Assembly: GCA_050043005.1 (NCBI GenBank)
Contig: JBHJIZ010000095.1
Location: 1 to 50,071, forward strand
Origin: Thermohalobaculum sp050043005
Lineage (GTDB): Bacteria; Pseudomonadota; Alphaproteobacteria; Rhodobacterales; Rhodobacteraceae
Direction of reading: 5' to 3'
DNA: 50,071 nt
Of the stretch, positions 33,561 to 42,385 are shown one piece after another (position 1 is the first letter of the stretch; the number at the start of each line of letters is the position of its first letter). Under the pieces are notes generated by a model, which was not told the origin of the DNA, did not search any database, and saw only the letters and a program-made list of their open reading frames with translations. Made by a program: the position numbers and the translations under genes.

Positions 33561-34955
33561 TTGCAAGATCTCGGACCCTACGATGTGTTGGTCGCCGGCG
33601 GTGGCAACGCAGCCATGTGCGCTGCGATCGAGGCCGCCGAACGCGGCCTGTCCGTACTGGTCTGCGAGGCGGCACCTAAGGGTTTCCGCGGTGGCAACTC
33701 ACGGCATGTCCGAAATCACCGCGCCGCGCACGACGCGCCGACGGATGTGCTGACCGGCGCCTATCCGGTCGACGAGTACATGGATGACCTGATGCGGGTC
33801 ACAGGCGGCAAGACGAACGAGAAGCTTGCCCGCATGACAATCGCCGAAAGCGCTCACATTGCCCGCTGGATGGGAGATCGCGGCGTGCGGTTTCAGAAGG
33901 CACTCGGCGGAACGCTGTCGCTGGACCGAACCAACCCCTTCTTCCTCGGCGGCGGAAAGGCGTTGCTGAATGCACTTTACCGCCACGCAGACGCCAAGGG
34001 CGTAACTGTCCTTTACGATACCGAGATCATTGAACTCGAGATTGAGGACGGCTTCTTCAACGCCGCCCATGTCCGCAGTCGCGGCTTCGATCAGATCGTG
34101 CGTGCACGCACGCTGGTGACAGCGTCCGGCGGGTTTCAAGCCAATCTCGACTGGCTGGAAGAGGCTTGGGGCCCCGCCGCGCGGAACTTCACTGTGCGCG
34201 GGACGCAATTCGCCAAGGGCACTCTCCTGCGATCTCTGCTGGATCACGGCATGGAGCGCGTGGCCGAGGCCGATCAGTGTCACGCAATCGCGCTGGATGC
34301 GCGAGCGCCAAAATACGATGCGGGCATCGTCAGCCGGATCGACTCGGTCCCGTTCTCGATCATGGTCAACAATCGGGCTGAGCGCTTCTACGATGAAGGC
34401 GAGGATTTCTGGCCCAAACGCTATGCCATTTGGGGGCGGCTGATCGCGCAGCAACCGGAGCAGATCGCGTATTGCGTTTTGGACTCCAAAGCGCTTGAGC
34501 TCTTCATGCCGTCGCTTTGGCCACCCTTGCAATCCGAGACAATCGCAGGTTTGGCCGAGGCAGTCGGGCTAGACCCGGCGGCGCTCAGCAAGACCGTCGC
34601 AGACTACAACGCCGCCTGCACGCCGGGTGACTTTGACACGACGGTGCACGATGGCTGCCGAACGCAAGGTCTGACGCCGGATAAGACCAACTGGGCGCGC
34701 CCGATCGACCAGCCGCCCTATTACGCTTTCCCGATGCGGACCGGCATCACCTTTACCTATATGGGCGTCACGGTCGACGAAGGCGCCAAGGTCCAGATGG
34801 CGGATGGACGCCCTACGGCGAACATCTGGGCTGCTGGGGAGATCATGGCCGGGAACGTGTTGGGCCAAGGCTATCTGGCTGGGATTGGGATCACCATCGG
34901 GTCTGTATTCGGGCGCAAGGCAGGCCAGGGCGCCGCCAGCTACGCACGCAATTGA
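33561..34955 (+). CDS. tcuA: FAD-dependent tricarballylate dehydrogenase-like protein
   Basis: A 464-residue flavoprotein of the succinate dehydrogenase/fumarate reductase family. The FAD motif is VLVAGGGNAAMCAAIEAAE, followed by the TcuA hallmark FRGGNSRHVRNHRAA. The C-terminal FAD contact IWAAGEIMAGNVLGQGYLAG is present. TTG 33561 is chosen: it has GGAG eight bases upstream and lies after the predicted transcription start, whereas ATG 33522 lies in the operator. TcuA oxidises tricarballylate to cis-aconitate, passing electrons to TcuB. The same family also includes the CobZ of Rhodobacter cobalamin synthesis; no cob gene is adjacent here. Confidence 0.85.
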   Translation: MQDLGPYDVLVAGGGNAAMCAAIEAAERGLSVLVCEAAPKGFRGGNSRHVRNHRAAHDAPTDVLTGAYPVDEYMDDLMRVTGGKTNEKLARMTIAESAHIARWMGDRGVRFQKALGGTLSLDRTNPFFLGGGKALLNALYRHADAKGVTVLYDTEIIELEIEDGFFNAAHVRSRGFDQIVRARTLVTASGGFQANLDWLEEAWGPAARNFTVRGTQFAKGTLLRSLLDHGMERVAEADQCHAIALDARAPKYDAGIVSRIDSVPFSIMVNNRAERFYDEGEDFWPKRYAIWGRLIAQQPEQIAYCVLDSKALELFMPSLWPPLQSETIAGLAEAVGLDPAALSKTVADYNAACTPGDFDTTVHDGCRTQGLTPDKTNWARPIDQPPYYAFPMRTGITFTYMGVTVDEGAKVQMADGRPTANIWAAGEIMAGNVLGQGYLAGIGITIGSVFGRKAGQGAASYARN

Positions 34956-34965
34956 GGAGCCGGAA

Positions 34966-36063
34966 ATGCTCGATATCTCAAAGTCTTCCGGTGTGATGGA
35001 TGAAGCCAGACGCGCGTCGGAGATCTGCAACGCCTGCCGCTACTGCGAAAGCTACTGCCCGGTTTTCCCGGACATGTTCACGCGGCGGGCGTTCTCGGAC
35101 GGAGACCTCGGCCATCTCGCCAATCTCTGTCACAACTGCAAGGGCTGCTGGCACGCCTGCCAATACGCGCCACCACATGAGTTCGGGTTGAACCTGCCTG
35201 CGACGCTGGCGCGGGTTCGGGTGGAGACCTATGCCGAACATGCATGGCCGCGACCGCTGGGGCGGCTGTTCGAGCGGAACGGAGCGGTGGTATCGATGGT
35301 CACAGCCCTGGCACTTGCAGCCGTTATGATCGCTTCGATCCTGTTGATCGAGAACGACGTTCTCACCGGCGTGCATCGCGGCGAGGGAGCGTTCTATGCA
35401 GTGATCCCGCACAACACCATGGTCTGGCTCGGCGGGCTGACTTTCGGCTGGGCGATTCTGGCTATGATCCTTGGTGTCGTGTCCTATTGGCGGGTGCACG
35501 GCGGTGGGCGGGTGACTTTGGGCACCGCCACGGCAGCATTGAAGGACGCGGCCACAACGCGGCACTTGGGCAGTGGTGGCGAGGGCTGCAACGATCTGAA
35601 CGATGGTCACATCCAGGCCCGGCGGTACGGGCATCTTCTTACGATGTGGGGTTTCTTACTCTGTTTCGCTGCGACTTCGGCGGGCACCGTGATGGACTAT
35701 GGGCTTGGCTGGCAGGCGCCGTATAGCTGGTATTCGATGCCCGTAGTGCTCGGCACAGTCGGCGGTGTGATGCTGATGATCGGCACCGGTTGGCTGTTTG
35801 CGGTCAAGCTGCGGACCGAGCCTGGGCCGGACGCACGAGAGCTTTGGGGCATGGACACCGGCCTTCTCGCGCTGCTGTTCTTCACGGCGGGAACAGGGCT
35901 CGCGCTTCTGTTCTGGCGGCACACCTCAGCCATGGGCTGGCTGCTTGCTATTCACCTGGGCTTCGTGCTCGCGTTGTTCGTGACCCTGCCTTACGGCAAG
36001 ATGGTCCACGGCGTGTACCGGTTGGCGGCACTGGTGCATTTCCACGCTGAGACGCGTGATTGA
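34966..36063 (+). CDS. tcuB: TcuB-like iron-sulphur/heme membrane electron carrier
   Basis: A 365-residue protein. The N-terminus holds two 4Fe-4S ferredoxin motifs, CNACRYCESYCPVFP and CHNCKGCWHACQYAPPHEF, followed by about six membrane helices with conserved histidines that could ligate heme. This is the layout of TcuB, which takes electrons from TcuA to the quinone pool. The ATG at 34966 has GAGGAG upstream and lies 10 bases after the tcuA stop. The tricarballylate transporter TcuC and regulator TcuR are not seen nearby, so substrate identity is open. Confidence 0.88.
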   Translation: MLDISKSSGVMDEARRASEICNACRYCESYCPVFPDMFTRRAFSDGDLGHLANLCHNCKGCWHACQYAPPHEFGLNLPATLARVRVETYAEHAWPRPLGRLFERNGAVVSMVTALALAAVMIASILLIENDVLTGVHRGEGAFYAVIPHNTMVWLGGLTFGWAILAMILGVVSYWRVHGGGRVTLGTATAALKDAATTRHLGSGGEGCNDLNDGHIQARRYGHLLTMWGFLLCFAATSAGTVMDYGLGWQAPYSWYSMPVVLGTVGGVMLMIGTGWLFAVKLRTEPGPDARELWGMDTGLLALLFFTAGTGLALLFWRHTSAMGWLLAIHLGFVLALFVTLPYGKMVHGVYRLAALVHFHAETRD

Positions 36064-36484
36064 ACATACGGTTTTCTCCGATGTCTTTTCGGAGTCCTTG
36101 GGACCTCCGTTTGGAGGTTGTGCCAGCGGTCAAACCTGTTTCGCATCTCCGTTGGCCAGACTTACAGGTGGTCCAGGCAAACAGCTGGGGGCACGCTCGG
36201 TCCCACGGACGTGACCTGCGTTTTGCGTCGGCTCGCTTGAACTTATCTAGGGGCCGAAGCGCGCCCGTTGGAGCTATCGAGTATTACCTTGCAGTGAAGA
36301 CACGACCATGCTGCCGGGCGACCTTCTGAATGCATCAACGGATTCCTCCGCCAGCACCACACCCGCGCCGCAACAAAGATAGTTACCAGCCGGTTTGAAC
36401 CATTCACTCCGCACAGCCGACCAACGGTCAACAGCAACTTGCGCGGGATTGGTACATCTCGCACCAACGGATCGGAGCGGGATC
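36064..36484. other. 421-bp non-coding stretch with tandem hairpins
   Basis: No open frame here has a ribosome site, a family motif or plausible composition. Two hairpins lie at its start. One is CTCCGA/TCGGAG (36076-36094, loop 7). The other is ACCTCC/GGAGGT (36103-36118, loop 4). They lie just after tcuB and could end or stabilise its transcript. The remainder, ahead of the C58-like gene, probably holds that gene's promoter, but I cannot point to convincing elements. Confidence 0.5.
36076..36118 (+). terminator. Possible tandem terminator after tcuB
   Basis: Two 6-bp perfect stems in sequence, CTCCGA-N7-TCGGAG and ACCTCC-GTTT-GGAGGT, begin 13 bases after the tcuB stop. The first loop holds TGTCTTT. 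No T run follows the second stem (TGTGCC), so Rho-independent termination is uncertain. Confidence 0.35.
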
Positions 36485-37156
36485 ATGGCTGGTATCAGAC
36501 TCTACAAGAAGGCTTTGTTTACGCACAGCGTCAAATCAACCATCGTCAAAGGCTTGAACAACGCACCCGTCCGGAACACGGCAGGGCTTGGTGGCGTCGA
36601 TCACGACGTCAGAATGAAATTCGGCGGCAAGAACATGCGCTCCGGCAAGAAGGAAGTCGGATGGAGTAAGTTTCGGATGTCAGGGATCTGTTGTGGCATC
36701 AGTGCCGCCTGGATCGTCGCGTTTCTGGGCGGGAATTCCGATGCCACGGATCATGATGCGTTCAAGGAGTTCTTCGAAGGCAGTCTGCGGTTCCAGGGCT
36801 CTTACGTGAAGTTCCACATGCCGAACCAGGACTCGGTGCCGCTGATGATGAAGGCATTCGGGCTGGAGCTCGCGAGGACGGATAACGACGCAACCGAGAT
36901 TACAGACACCGGACTTGCCGGATTGCTGCCTCTCGAGACGCAGAGCTGGGCTGGCTACGTGGTCGGTTGGACCCACGCCATCGCGATCGGTTACAAAGGT
37001 GAGCGGTATTACATCGTCGAACCGAATGGCGGCCTTTTTGAATATCGCAACAATCGCCAATTCGTTGCGGATCTGACCGGGTACATCATTGCCCGTCGGG
37101 ATCGGAAGGCACCTGGCGCTCCCGCCAAGATGAAGGCGTACTTCTACTCGGCTTAG
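36485..37156 (+). CDS. YopT-like (C58) cysteine-protease-fold protein
   Basis: A 223-residue protein with no signal peptide. GICCGISAAWIVAFLGG (67-83) matches the G-x-C-x-G-(L/I)-S-x-x-W motif around the catalytic Cys of the YopT/AvrPphB family, giving Cys69. WTHAIAIGY carries the likely His164, and YYIVEPNGGLFEY the third site at Glu179, where the family has Asp followed by PN. The His-to-acid distance is 15, as in AvrPphB. The basic N-terminus (about 1-60) looks disordered. Start ATG has GGAGCGGGATC upstream. It is a lone gene between tcuB and pgeF; a target, chaperone or immunity partner is not evident. Confidence 0.65.
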   Translation: MAGIRLYKKALFTHSVKSTIVKGLNNAPVRNTAGLGGVDHDVRMKFGGKNMRSGKKEVGWSKFRMSGICCGISAAWIVAFLGGNSDATDHDAFKEFFEGSLRFQGSYVKFHMPNQDSVPLMMKAFGLELARTDNDATEITDTGLAGLLPLETQSWAGYVVGWTHAIAIGYKGERYYIVEPNGGLFEYRNNRQFVADLTGYIIARRDRKAPGAPAKMKAYFYSA

Positions 37157-37194
37157 TGTCAGCGGCCAACGATCTAGCGGTCGCGACCTCCGGC

Positions 37195-37941
37195 CTAGAG
37201 GCGGATCGCCGAGACCAATCTGCCATAGTCAGGTTCGGACCGGTGACAGGTACGGCGGTATGAGTAGAACAGTTTCTCGTCAGAATAGGTGCAGTGGCCG
37301 GTCCACTCGGCACGGTCGATCCCGGCGGCGCGCAAGCGCTCGCGGCAATACCCGGGCAGGTCGAACATGGCGCGGTCGCCCTGTCCTCCGGCGAAGAAGC
37401 GGGCGTTGTCCGGGTCGTCATCCAGGAAGCGTTCTACGAACTCCGGACCCACTTCATAGGCGCGCTGCGAGATGACGGGACCGATCGCGGCCTCGATCCG
37501 TGCGCGGTCGGCTCCGAGTGCGACCATGGTATCGAGCGTGGTTTCCAGCACGCCACCGATTGCGCCCTTCCATCCGGCATGGGCCGCACCGCTCACGCCT
37601 GCCTCGCGGTCGGCGAACAGGACGGGAGTACAGTCGGCGGTGAGAACGGCGAGGGCAATGCCGGGTGTGGGCGTCACCATCGCATCGGCCCGCGGGCGCG
37701 CTTCCAGAGGGCCATCGACCACGATGCAAGCGGGCGAGTGGACCTGGTTGACCGAAGCCAAGTGCGCAGCGCCAAGATGATCGATGATACGGCGCCGGTT
37801 CTCGGCGACGGCCTCCGGCGCATCCTTCGAGCCCTGACCACCATTGAGCCCCAAATAGATCCCTTCCGAGACGCCGCCCTCGCGCGTGAAGAAGCCATGC
37901 GAAATGCCCTCAAGCATGTCAGAGCGAATGGGATTGGGCAT
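37195..37941 (-). CDS. pgeF: Multicopper polyphenol oxidase/peptidoglycan editing factor (YfiH family)
   Basis: A 248-residue cytoplasmic protein. The metal-site motifs are VNQVHSP, LTADCTPVLFAD and AAHAGWKGA, and near the end FYSYRRTCHRSEPDYGR. Family members act as purine-nucleoside phosphorylases/laccases and, as PgeF, remove mis-incorporated serine in peptidoglycan precursors. It lies 12 bases downstream of the methyltransferase gene in a lgt-midA-pgeF order common in Rhodobacteraceae, which supports an envelope-related operon. Confidence 0.9.
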   Translation of the reverse strand: MPNPIRSDMLEGISHGFFTREGGVSEGIYLGLNGGQGSKDAPEAVAENRRRIIDHLGAAHLASVNQVHSPACIVVDGPLEARPRADAMVTPTPGIALAVLTADCTPVLFADREAGVSGAAHAGWKGAIGGVLETTLDTMVALGADRARIEAAIGPVISQRAYEVGPEFVERFLDDDPDNARFFAGGQGDRAMFDLPGYCRERLRAAGIDRAEWTGHCTYSDEKLFYSYRRTCHRSEPDYGRLVSAIRL

Positions 37942-37953
37942 CGGTCGTCCTCT

Positions 37954-38982
37954 TCAGAAGCCGGGGGGCGGTGGGGCGGTCTCCGGCACGGCGGCGAGCA
38001 CCTTGAAAAGCGTCCCCATCTGGTCCGGTGCCGTCAAGCGGTGGAGAGCTGCAGCGATCGAGTCAGTTTGTCCAGAATCGCGGGCCGCCAGCGCCTGAGC
38101 ACGCTGACCAATTCCGATGGCGGCGAGGAACGCCCCTTGCGTGGTTACACGGGAGGTCTTCAACTGTGCGGACAGCCGGTCGAAGTCCACCAGCCACGTC
38201 AGGTCGCAATCGCCGGGAGCGGTAAGCGGTGGCACTTTTTCATGTCGCCGAACCGCTTGAAGGGTTGGGCCATTCGGTCGGTCATCGGCGCGGTAGCCAT
38301 AGTCGATCACCAGTGCGGCCCCACCGTGCTGCATGATCCGGCGCGAGATTTCTCGGGTGATGGGCTCTTGTGCTGGGGACACTTCCGTCCAGCCAATCGG
38401 GCCGTCTTCACCGCGTGCGGGCTCGAAACGACCCATAGTCAAAGCGCCGGTCGGATCGCATCCGACAAGGATCTCGGTCATCTCATCCGGACCCGTGATG
38501 AACTGCCGGATTGGCAGGGCGTCGAAGAACTCATTGGCAACGAGGAGCGTTGGTCCGTCTGGCACCTCTTCAAGCCGATCCGCCCACTGAGCCTGGGGAA
38601 GCTTGGCGATCTGCAGCGCCCGCAACCGGGGAGAAGCCTCGACAAGCCACAGATCCGCCGCTTCGCCAAAGGCTGGAACCATGCGGGCCGCACGCAGCGC
38701 GTCGACCAACAGCGTGCCTCGGCCGGGACCAAGTTCGACCAGCCGAAAAGGCGCAGGGCAACCCTGGTCCTGCCAGACCTGCAGCAGCCAGAGGCCGATC
38801 AGCTCGCCAAACATCTGGGAAATCTCGGGCGCGGTGGTGAAGTCCCCGTCCACGCCAAACGGATCACGCTTGACGTAGTATCCGTGCTCGGGATGCGTCA
38901 AACAAAGCTCCATATACCGCGATACCGGCATGGGCCCGGTCTGTGCGATCTCCGCCCGGATAAGCTTTTCAAGCTTCGTCAC
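37954..38982 (-). CDS. SAM-dependent methyltransferase, MidA/NDUFAF7 family
   Basis: A 342-residue enzyme of the family whose mitochondrial member methylates an arginine of complex I. Signatures are YMELCLTHPEHGYY, RDPFGVDGDFTTAPEISQMFG, the SAM loop LVELGPGRGTLLVDALR and VANEFFDALPIRQF. The GTG at 38982 overlaps the lgt stop (GTGA at 38979-38982); the open frame extends far upstream but only in the shadow of lgt. Bacterial targets are unknown. It is the middle gene of lgt-midA-pgeF. Confidence 0.88.
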   Translation of the reverse strand: MTKLEKLIRAEIAQTGPMPVSRYMELCLTHPEHGYYVKRDPFGVDGDFTTAPEISQMFGELIGLWLLQVWQDQGCPAPFRLVELGPGRGTLLVDALRAARMVPAFGEAADLWLVEASPRLRALQIAKLPQAQWADRLEEVPDGPTLLVANEFFDALPIRQFITGPDEMTEILVGCDPTGALTMGRFEPARGEDGPIGWTEVSPAQEPITREISRRIMQHGGAALVIDYGYRADDRPNGPTLQAVRRHEKVPPLTAPGDCDLTWLVDFDRLSAQLKTSRVTTQGAFLAAIGIGQRAQALAARDSGQTDSIAAALHRLTAPDQMGTLFKVLAAVPETAPPPPGF

Positions 38983-39848
38983 GCGACGGCGGGCCGCCGA
39001 AGCGCGTTGGCAATCAGGACAAGGCCGATCAGGATCATCGGAAGCGACAGGATCTGGCCCATGGTGATGCCGTAGGCTGCGACCATCTCCGAGAGTTGTG
39101 CATCCCACTGGCGGAAGAACTCGACCACAAAGCGCGACAGACCGTAGCCGAAGAAGAAGATCCCGACCATCAGGCCCGGGCGTTTCAGCCCACCCCGCAC
39201 GGCGATCACCCACATAACGACGAAAAGGACCAAGCCTTCGAGAAAGGCTTCGTAAAGCTGGCTTGGGTGGCGCGGCTCGGTCAGGTTGGTCCAGTCGCGC
39301 GCACCGTTCGGTGCAATCGTCGGGAACTGCATCGCCCACCAGACATCGGTCGCACGGCCGTAGAGCTCGCCATTGATGAAGTTGGCCAGGCGGCCAAACA
39401 GCAGTCCCGTCGGGGTGGCCAACGACACGGCGTCCGAGGCTTGCCAAAGCGGGATGCCCTTGGCGCGCGTGAACAGCAGCGTGGCAACGATCACGCCCAA
39501 GAACCCGCCATGAAACGACATGCCACCCTGCCAGACCTGAATGATCTCGAGCGGGTTTTGCGCGTAGTAGGATGGATTGTAGAACAGCACGAACCCCAGA
39601 CGCCCGCCGAGCACGACACCTAGAACCATCCAGGTCAGCATTTCCTCGGGTTCCTCGGTTCGCATCGGCGACCGGTTGTGCGGCCACAACGCGGGACGGC
39701 GCATCAGCCAGACCATCAGGCGCCAGCCGAGGACCAAACCCCCGATATAGGCCAACGCATACCAGCGGAGTGAGAACTGGAAGCCGCCCAGATCCAGCGT
39801 GAAGATCGCCGGATCGATGTTCGGGAACGGGATTACAAGGGGAAGCAT
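38979..39848 (-). CDS. lgt: Prolipoprotein diacylglyceryl transferase
   Basis: A 289-residue membrane enzyme that transfers diacylglycerol from phosphatidylglycerol to the lipobox Cys. The signature GRLANFINGELYGR (152-165) holds the essential Arg153 and Asn. MSFHGG carries the conserved His113 and SLRWYALAY the Tyr30; HPSQLYEA is also typical. Seven hydrophobic segments are visible. It provides substrates for LspA, encoded at 10342-10803. It leads its operon, and the ATG at 39848 has GGAG upstream. Confidence 0.96.
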   Translation of the reverse strand: MLPLVIPFPNIDPAIFTLDLGGFQFSLRWYALAYIGGLVLGWRLMVWLMRRPALWPHNRSPMRTEEPEEMLTWMVLGVVLGGRLGFVLFYNPSYYAQNPLEIIQVWQGGMSFHGGFLGVIVATLLFTRAKGIPLWQASDAVSLATPTGLLFGRLANFINGELYGRATDVWWAMQFPTIAPNGARDWTNLTEPRHPSQLYEAFLEGLVLFVVMWVIAVRGGLKRPGLMVGIFFFGYGLSRFVVEFFRQWDAQLSEMVAAYGITMGQILSLPMILIGLVLIANALRRPAVA

Positions 39849-39899
39849 GGGGGCTCCTGCGAACGCTCGGTGGCGATGTGCGTGGGCGATCGTGTCATG

Positions 39900-41015
39900 T
39901 CAACCCTGCATCCCGGCGAGCGCGAGGTGCCACTCCTCGGCAACGTTCGGGTCGGGATCACATTGATATGCGGCGCTCAGGGATTCCGGGTCGGAGAGGC
40001 GAGCGAATGCCCAGACAGCCGCTCCGCGGACAAGTGGATTTGGGTCTTCGAGAAGGCTGGCAACCGGCGCCTGCAATGTCGGGTCCTTCGAGTTTCCGGC
40101 AGCTACCAGGACATTGCGCAGAAAACGGGCGCGGCCGATGCGTTTGATCGGCGATCCCCTGTACAGCTCGCGGAAGGCGGCATCGTCGAGCGCTAGAAGA
40201 TCGGCTAGCGACGGGTCATCGGTCCCGGGCCGGGCGGCATAGACCTCGGCTCCAGTTTTCGCGAACTTGTTCCAGGGACAGACCGCGAGGCAGTCGTCGC
40301 AACCATAGATCCGATTGCCAATCGCTGGCCGCAGATCTCGCGGGATCGCCCCCTTCAACTCGATCGTCAGGTACGAGATGCAGCGGCGCGCATCGAGTTG
40401 ATAAGGCGCGGGAAAGGCTGCCGTCGGGCAGATGTCGAGGCATTTGCGGCAAGATCCGCAGTGGTCGATCTCGGCCGCATCGGCTTCCAACTCGAGCGTC
40501 GTAAAGATCGCGCCAAGGAAAAACCATGACCCGAGCTGGCGCGACACAACGTTCGTATGTTTTCCCTGCCAGCCAAGACCAGCGGCTTCTGCCAAAGGTT
40601 TCTCCATCACCGGCGCCGTGTCGACGAACACCTTGATCTCGCCACCCGCCTGGTCGATCAGCCAACGCCCGAGCCGCTTGAGCCGTTTCTTGACCGTGTC
40701 GTGATAGTCCTTGCCCTTGGCATAGACGCTAATCGCAGCCCGGTCGCGACGCCTCAACACGTCGAGCGGATCGCGATCCGGCCCATAGTTCTCGGCCAGC
40801 ATGATGATCGACCGCGCCTCGGGCCAGAGCACCGTGGGGTCGCCGCGCCAATGTACCCGATCGGCCATCCAGGACATGTCACCATGGTTACCGGCCTCGA
40901 GCCAATCGCGCAGCCGGATACCAGCGGCGGAAATCGAACCGGGCGTTGCGAATCCGACATCATGAAAGCCCTCTTGGCGGGCCTGATCAGCGATCTCTTG
41001 CCGGAGGGACGACAT
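39900..41015 (-). CDS. queG: Epoxyqueuosine reductase
   Basis: A 371-residue cobalamin- and iron-sulphur-dependent enzyme that makes queuosine in tRNA from epoxyqueuosine. Two 4Fe-4S motifs are visible, CGSCRKCLDICPT and CDDCLAVCPWNKFAK, after the cobalamin domain with VFVDTAPVMEKPLAEAAGLGWQGKHTN. A HEAT-like tail follows (about 290-371, LVRGAAVWAFARL). It is the last gene of its direction before lgt, 51 bp away. Other queuosine genes are not in the window. Confidence 0.95.
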   Translation of the reverse strand: MSSLRQEIADQARQEGFHDVGFATPGSISAAGIRLRDWLEAGNHGDMSWMADRVHWRGDPTVLWPEARSIIMLAENYGPDRDPLDVLRRRDRAAISVYAKGKDYHDTVKKRLKRLGRWLIDQAGGEIKVFVDTAPVMEKPLAEAAGLGWQGKHTNVVSRQLGSWFFLGAIFTTLELEADAAEIDHCGSCRKCLDICPTAAFPAPYQLDARRCISYLTIELKGAIPRDLRPAIGNRIYGCDDCLAVCPWNKFAKTGAEVYAARPGTDDPSLADLLALDDAAFRELYRGSPIKRIGRARFLRNVLVAAGNSKDPTLQAPVASLLEDPNPLVRGAAVWAFARLSDPESLSAAYQCDPDPNVAEEWHLALAGMQG

Positions 41016-41059
41016 GGCGCGAGCTTACAGTGCCGATGGCACGACGGACAATGACTGGT

Positions 41060-42232
41060 TCAACTCGCCAGGCGTGGGGCGACGAGATAGTCGACCCCGA
41101 AATCCATCAGCAGGCGGACAAGCTGGGTGCGGTTGGTGCACTGTGTCTTGGACAAAAGCGACTTGATCTGCGCGTTCACGGTGGCGACCGACCGGGCTCG
41201 GCGCTCTGCAATCTCGGCATTGGTCAGGCCTTCGCTAAGCATCTCGATGAGCTGGCTTTCAGCGCCGGTCAGGCCGTAGATATGCCGCAAGAGCGTCGAA
41301 TCGCACTGAACCGGTTGGCTGGTGTCCAACGAATACAGGATCACGCCGTCCAGACGCGTGGTGCCCATTTCAGCAATGTTCTCGATCGGTACAAGCTCAA
41401 CGCTCAACGCACCGCGTTCACCGTCGCGGGAGATCGGCACGGCTTCCTTGCGCGGCCGGGCGCCGTGTTTGCCGTGGTTGAACGCATCCTGCATCAACGC
41501 CTGAAACTGGCCGTGATCGGCTTCATCGTGCAGCCGCAGTCGACCGTCGTGAGCGACGCGAAAAGCGCCGTATGCATCGCGTTGACGATCGAATTCCTGA
41601 TTGGTTGTGATTGCCCGGCCTGTCGCATCGAGGATACAAACGCCGATGCGTAAGCGATCCATCGCCTCGATCATCCCGCGATGCTCGGCAACCAAACGTG
41701 CCGCAGGCCGCCCCAGATCCAGAGCCTTTGCAATATGCGGCAGGACGACGCGCATACGGTCCTGCTCCTCGGGCGTTAGACGTCCCCGGTCCGCAGCAAG
41801 CTGCACCGAAAAGCGGGATCGCGTTGTATTGTCCTTGTTCAGCAACCCTGCGTGGCGGTGCCGAATGCCGTAATCCAGCAATTGCGCTGCGTTCGGGATC
41901 TTGAAGAGCTCTTCATCCGACGTCGCGAGCACGCTGTCATCAATCAGATCGATGCCGTCAGCCGCGAGGGAGTGGGCCTCGAACGTGTCCTGATCTTTCA
42001 GCTCCCATTCTCGATACACATCGATATAGGCCTGCAAGAGCTCCGGCTGATGATAGGAACTATAGTGCGATGCGCTCAGCACACGGTCAGCGCCGTAGCC
42101 GTTGAGTTCGAAGATCACGAAACCCTTGGCATCCAGTGCCTTGGCGAACCTGTCGAGCACACCTTGCCAGAGCGACGGATCCGCGACGGTGTCGTAGACG
42201 TCGAGGATCAGACTGCGCGTATCGTCGGACAT
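41060..42232 (-). CDS. LuxR-family transcriptional regulator
   Basis: A 390-residue protein. The C-terminal 60 residues are a LuxR-type helix-turn-helix: YGLTGAESQLIEMLSEGLTN, then AEIAERRARSVATVNAQIKSL. The N-terminal two-thirds has the feel of a PAS/GAF-like sensor (VCILDATGRAITTNQEFDRQ, DGRLRLHDE) without the autoinducer-domain residues of LuxR/TraR. It is therefore probably not a quorum-sensing receptor. A perfect inverted repeat CGTTAC-AG-GTAACG lies 28-41 bases upstream of its start and may be its own site. Confidence 0.85.
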   Translation of the reverse strand: MSDDTRSLILDVYDTVADPSLWQGVLDRFAKALDAKGFVIFELNGYGADRVLSASHYSSYHQPELLQAYIDVYREWELKDQDTFEAHSLAADGIDLIDDSVLATSDEELFKIPNAAQLLDYGIRHRHAGLLNKDNTTRSRFSVQLAADRGRLTPEEQDRMRVVLPHIAKALDLGRPAARLVAEHRGMIEAMDRLRIGVCILDATGRAITTNQEFDRQRDAYGAFRVAHDGRLRLHDEADHGQFQALMQDAFNHGKHGARPRKEAVPISRDGERGALSVELVPIENIAEMGTTRLDGVILYSLDTSQPVQCDSTLLRHIYGLTGAESQLIEMLSEGLTNAEIAERRARSVATVNAQIKSLLSKTQCTNRTQLVRLLMDFGVDYLVAPRLAS

Positions 42233-42259
42233 GGCCCCTCTTCCATGAAGACGTAATCC

Positions 42260-42273
42260 CGTTACAGGTAACG
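42260..42273. promoter_or_regulatory. Candidate operator upstream of the LuxR-type gene
   Basis: CGTTAC-AG-GTAACG is a perfect 6-bp inverted repeat with a 2-base spacer. It sits 28-41 bp upstream of the regulator's ATG, in the right place for autoregulation. No classical lux box is present. Confidence 0.4.
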
Positions 42274-42385
42274 TGATCCAATTGAGATGCGCAAGACAGC
42301 GGCGGTGCGGTTTCGCAGTGCACGCTAGGGAACGGATCGGTCGCGCATCGGCATTTCGGCGGCATCAACCACAGTTGGAACGGCT

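Noticed and set aside
36060..36329. 89-codon frame after tcuB
   Set aside because: No ribosome site, starts inside the tcuB end and has no motif; the region is better treated as non-coding.
37294..39075. 593-codon plus-strand frame across pgeF and the methyltransferase
   Set aside because: Antisense to two genes with clear motifs and a conserved operon order.
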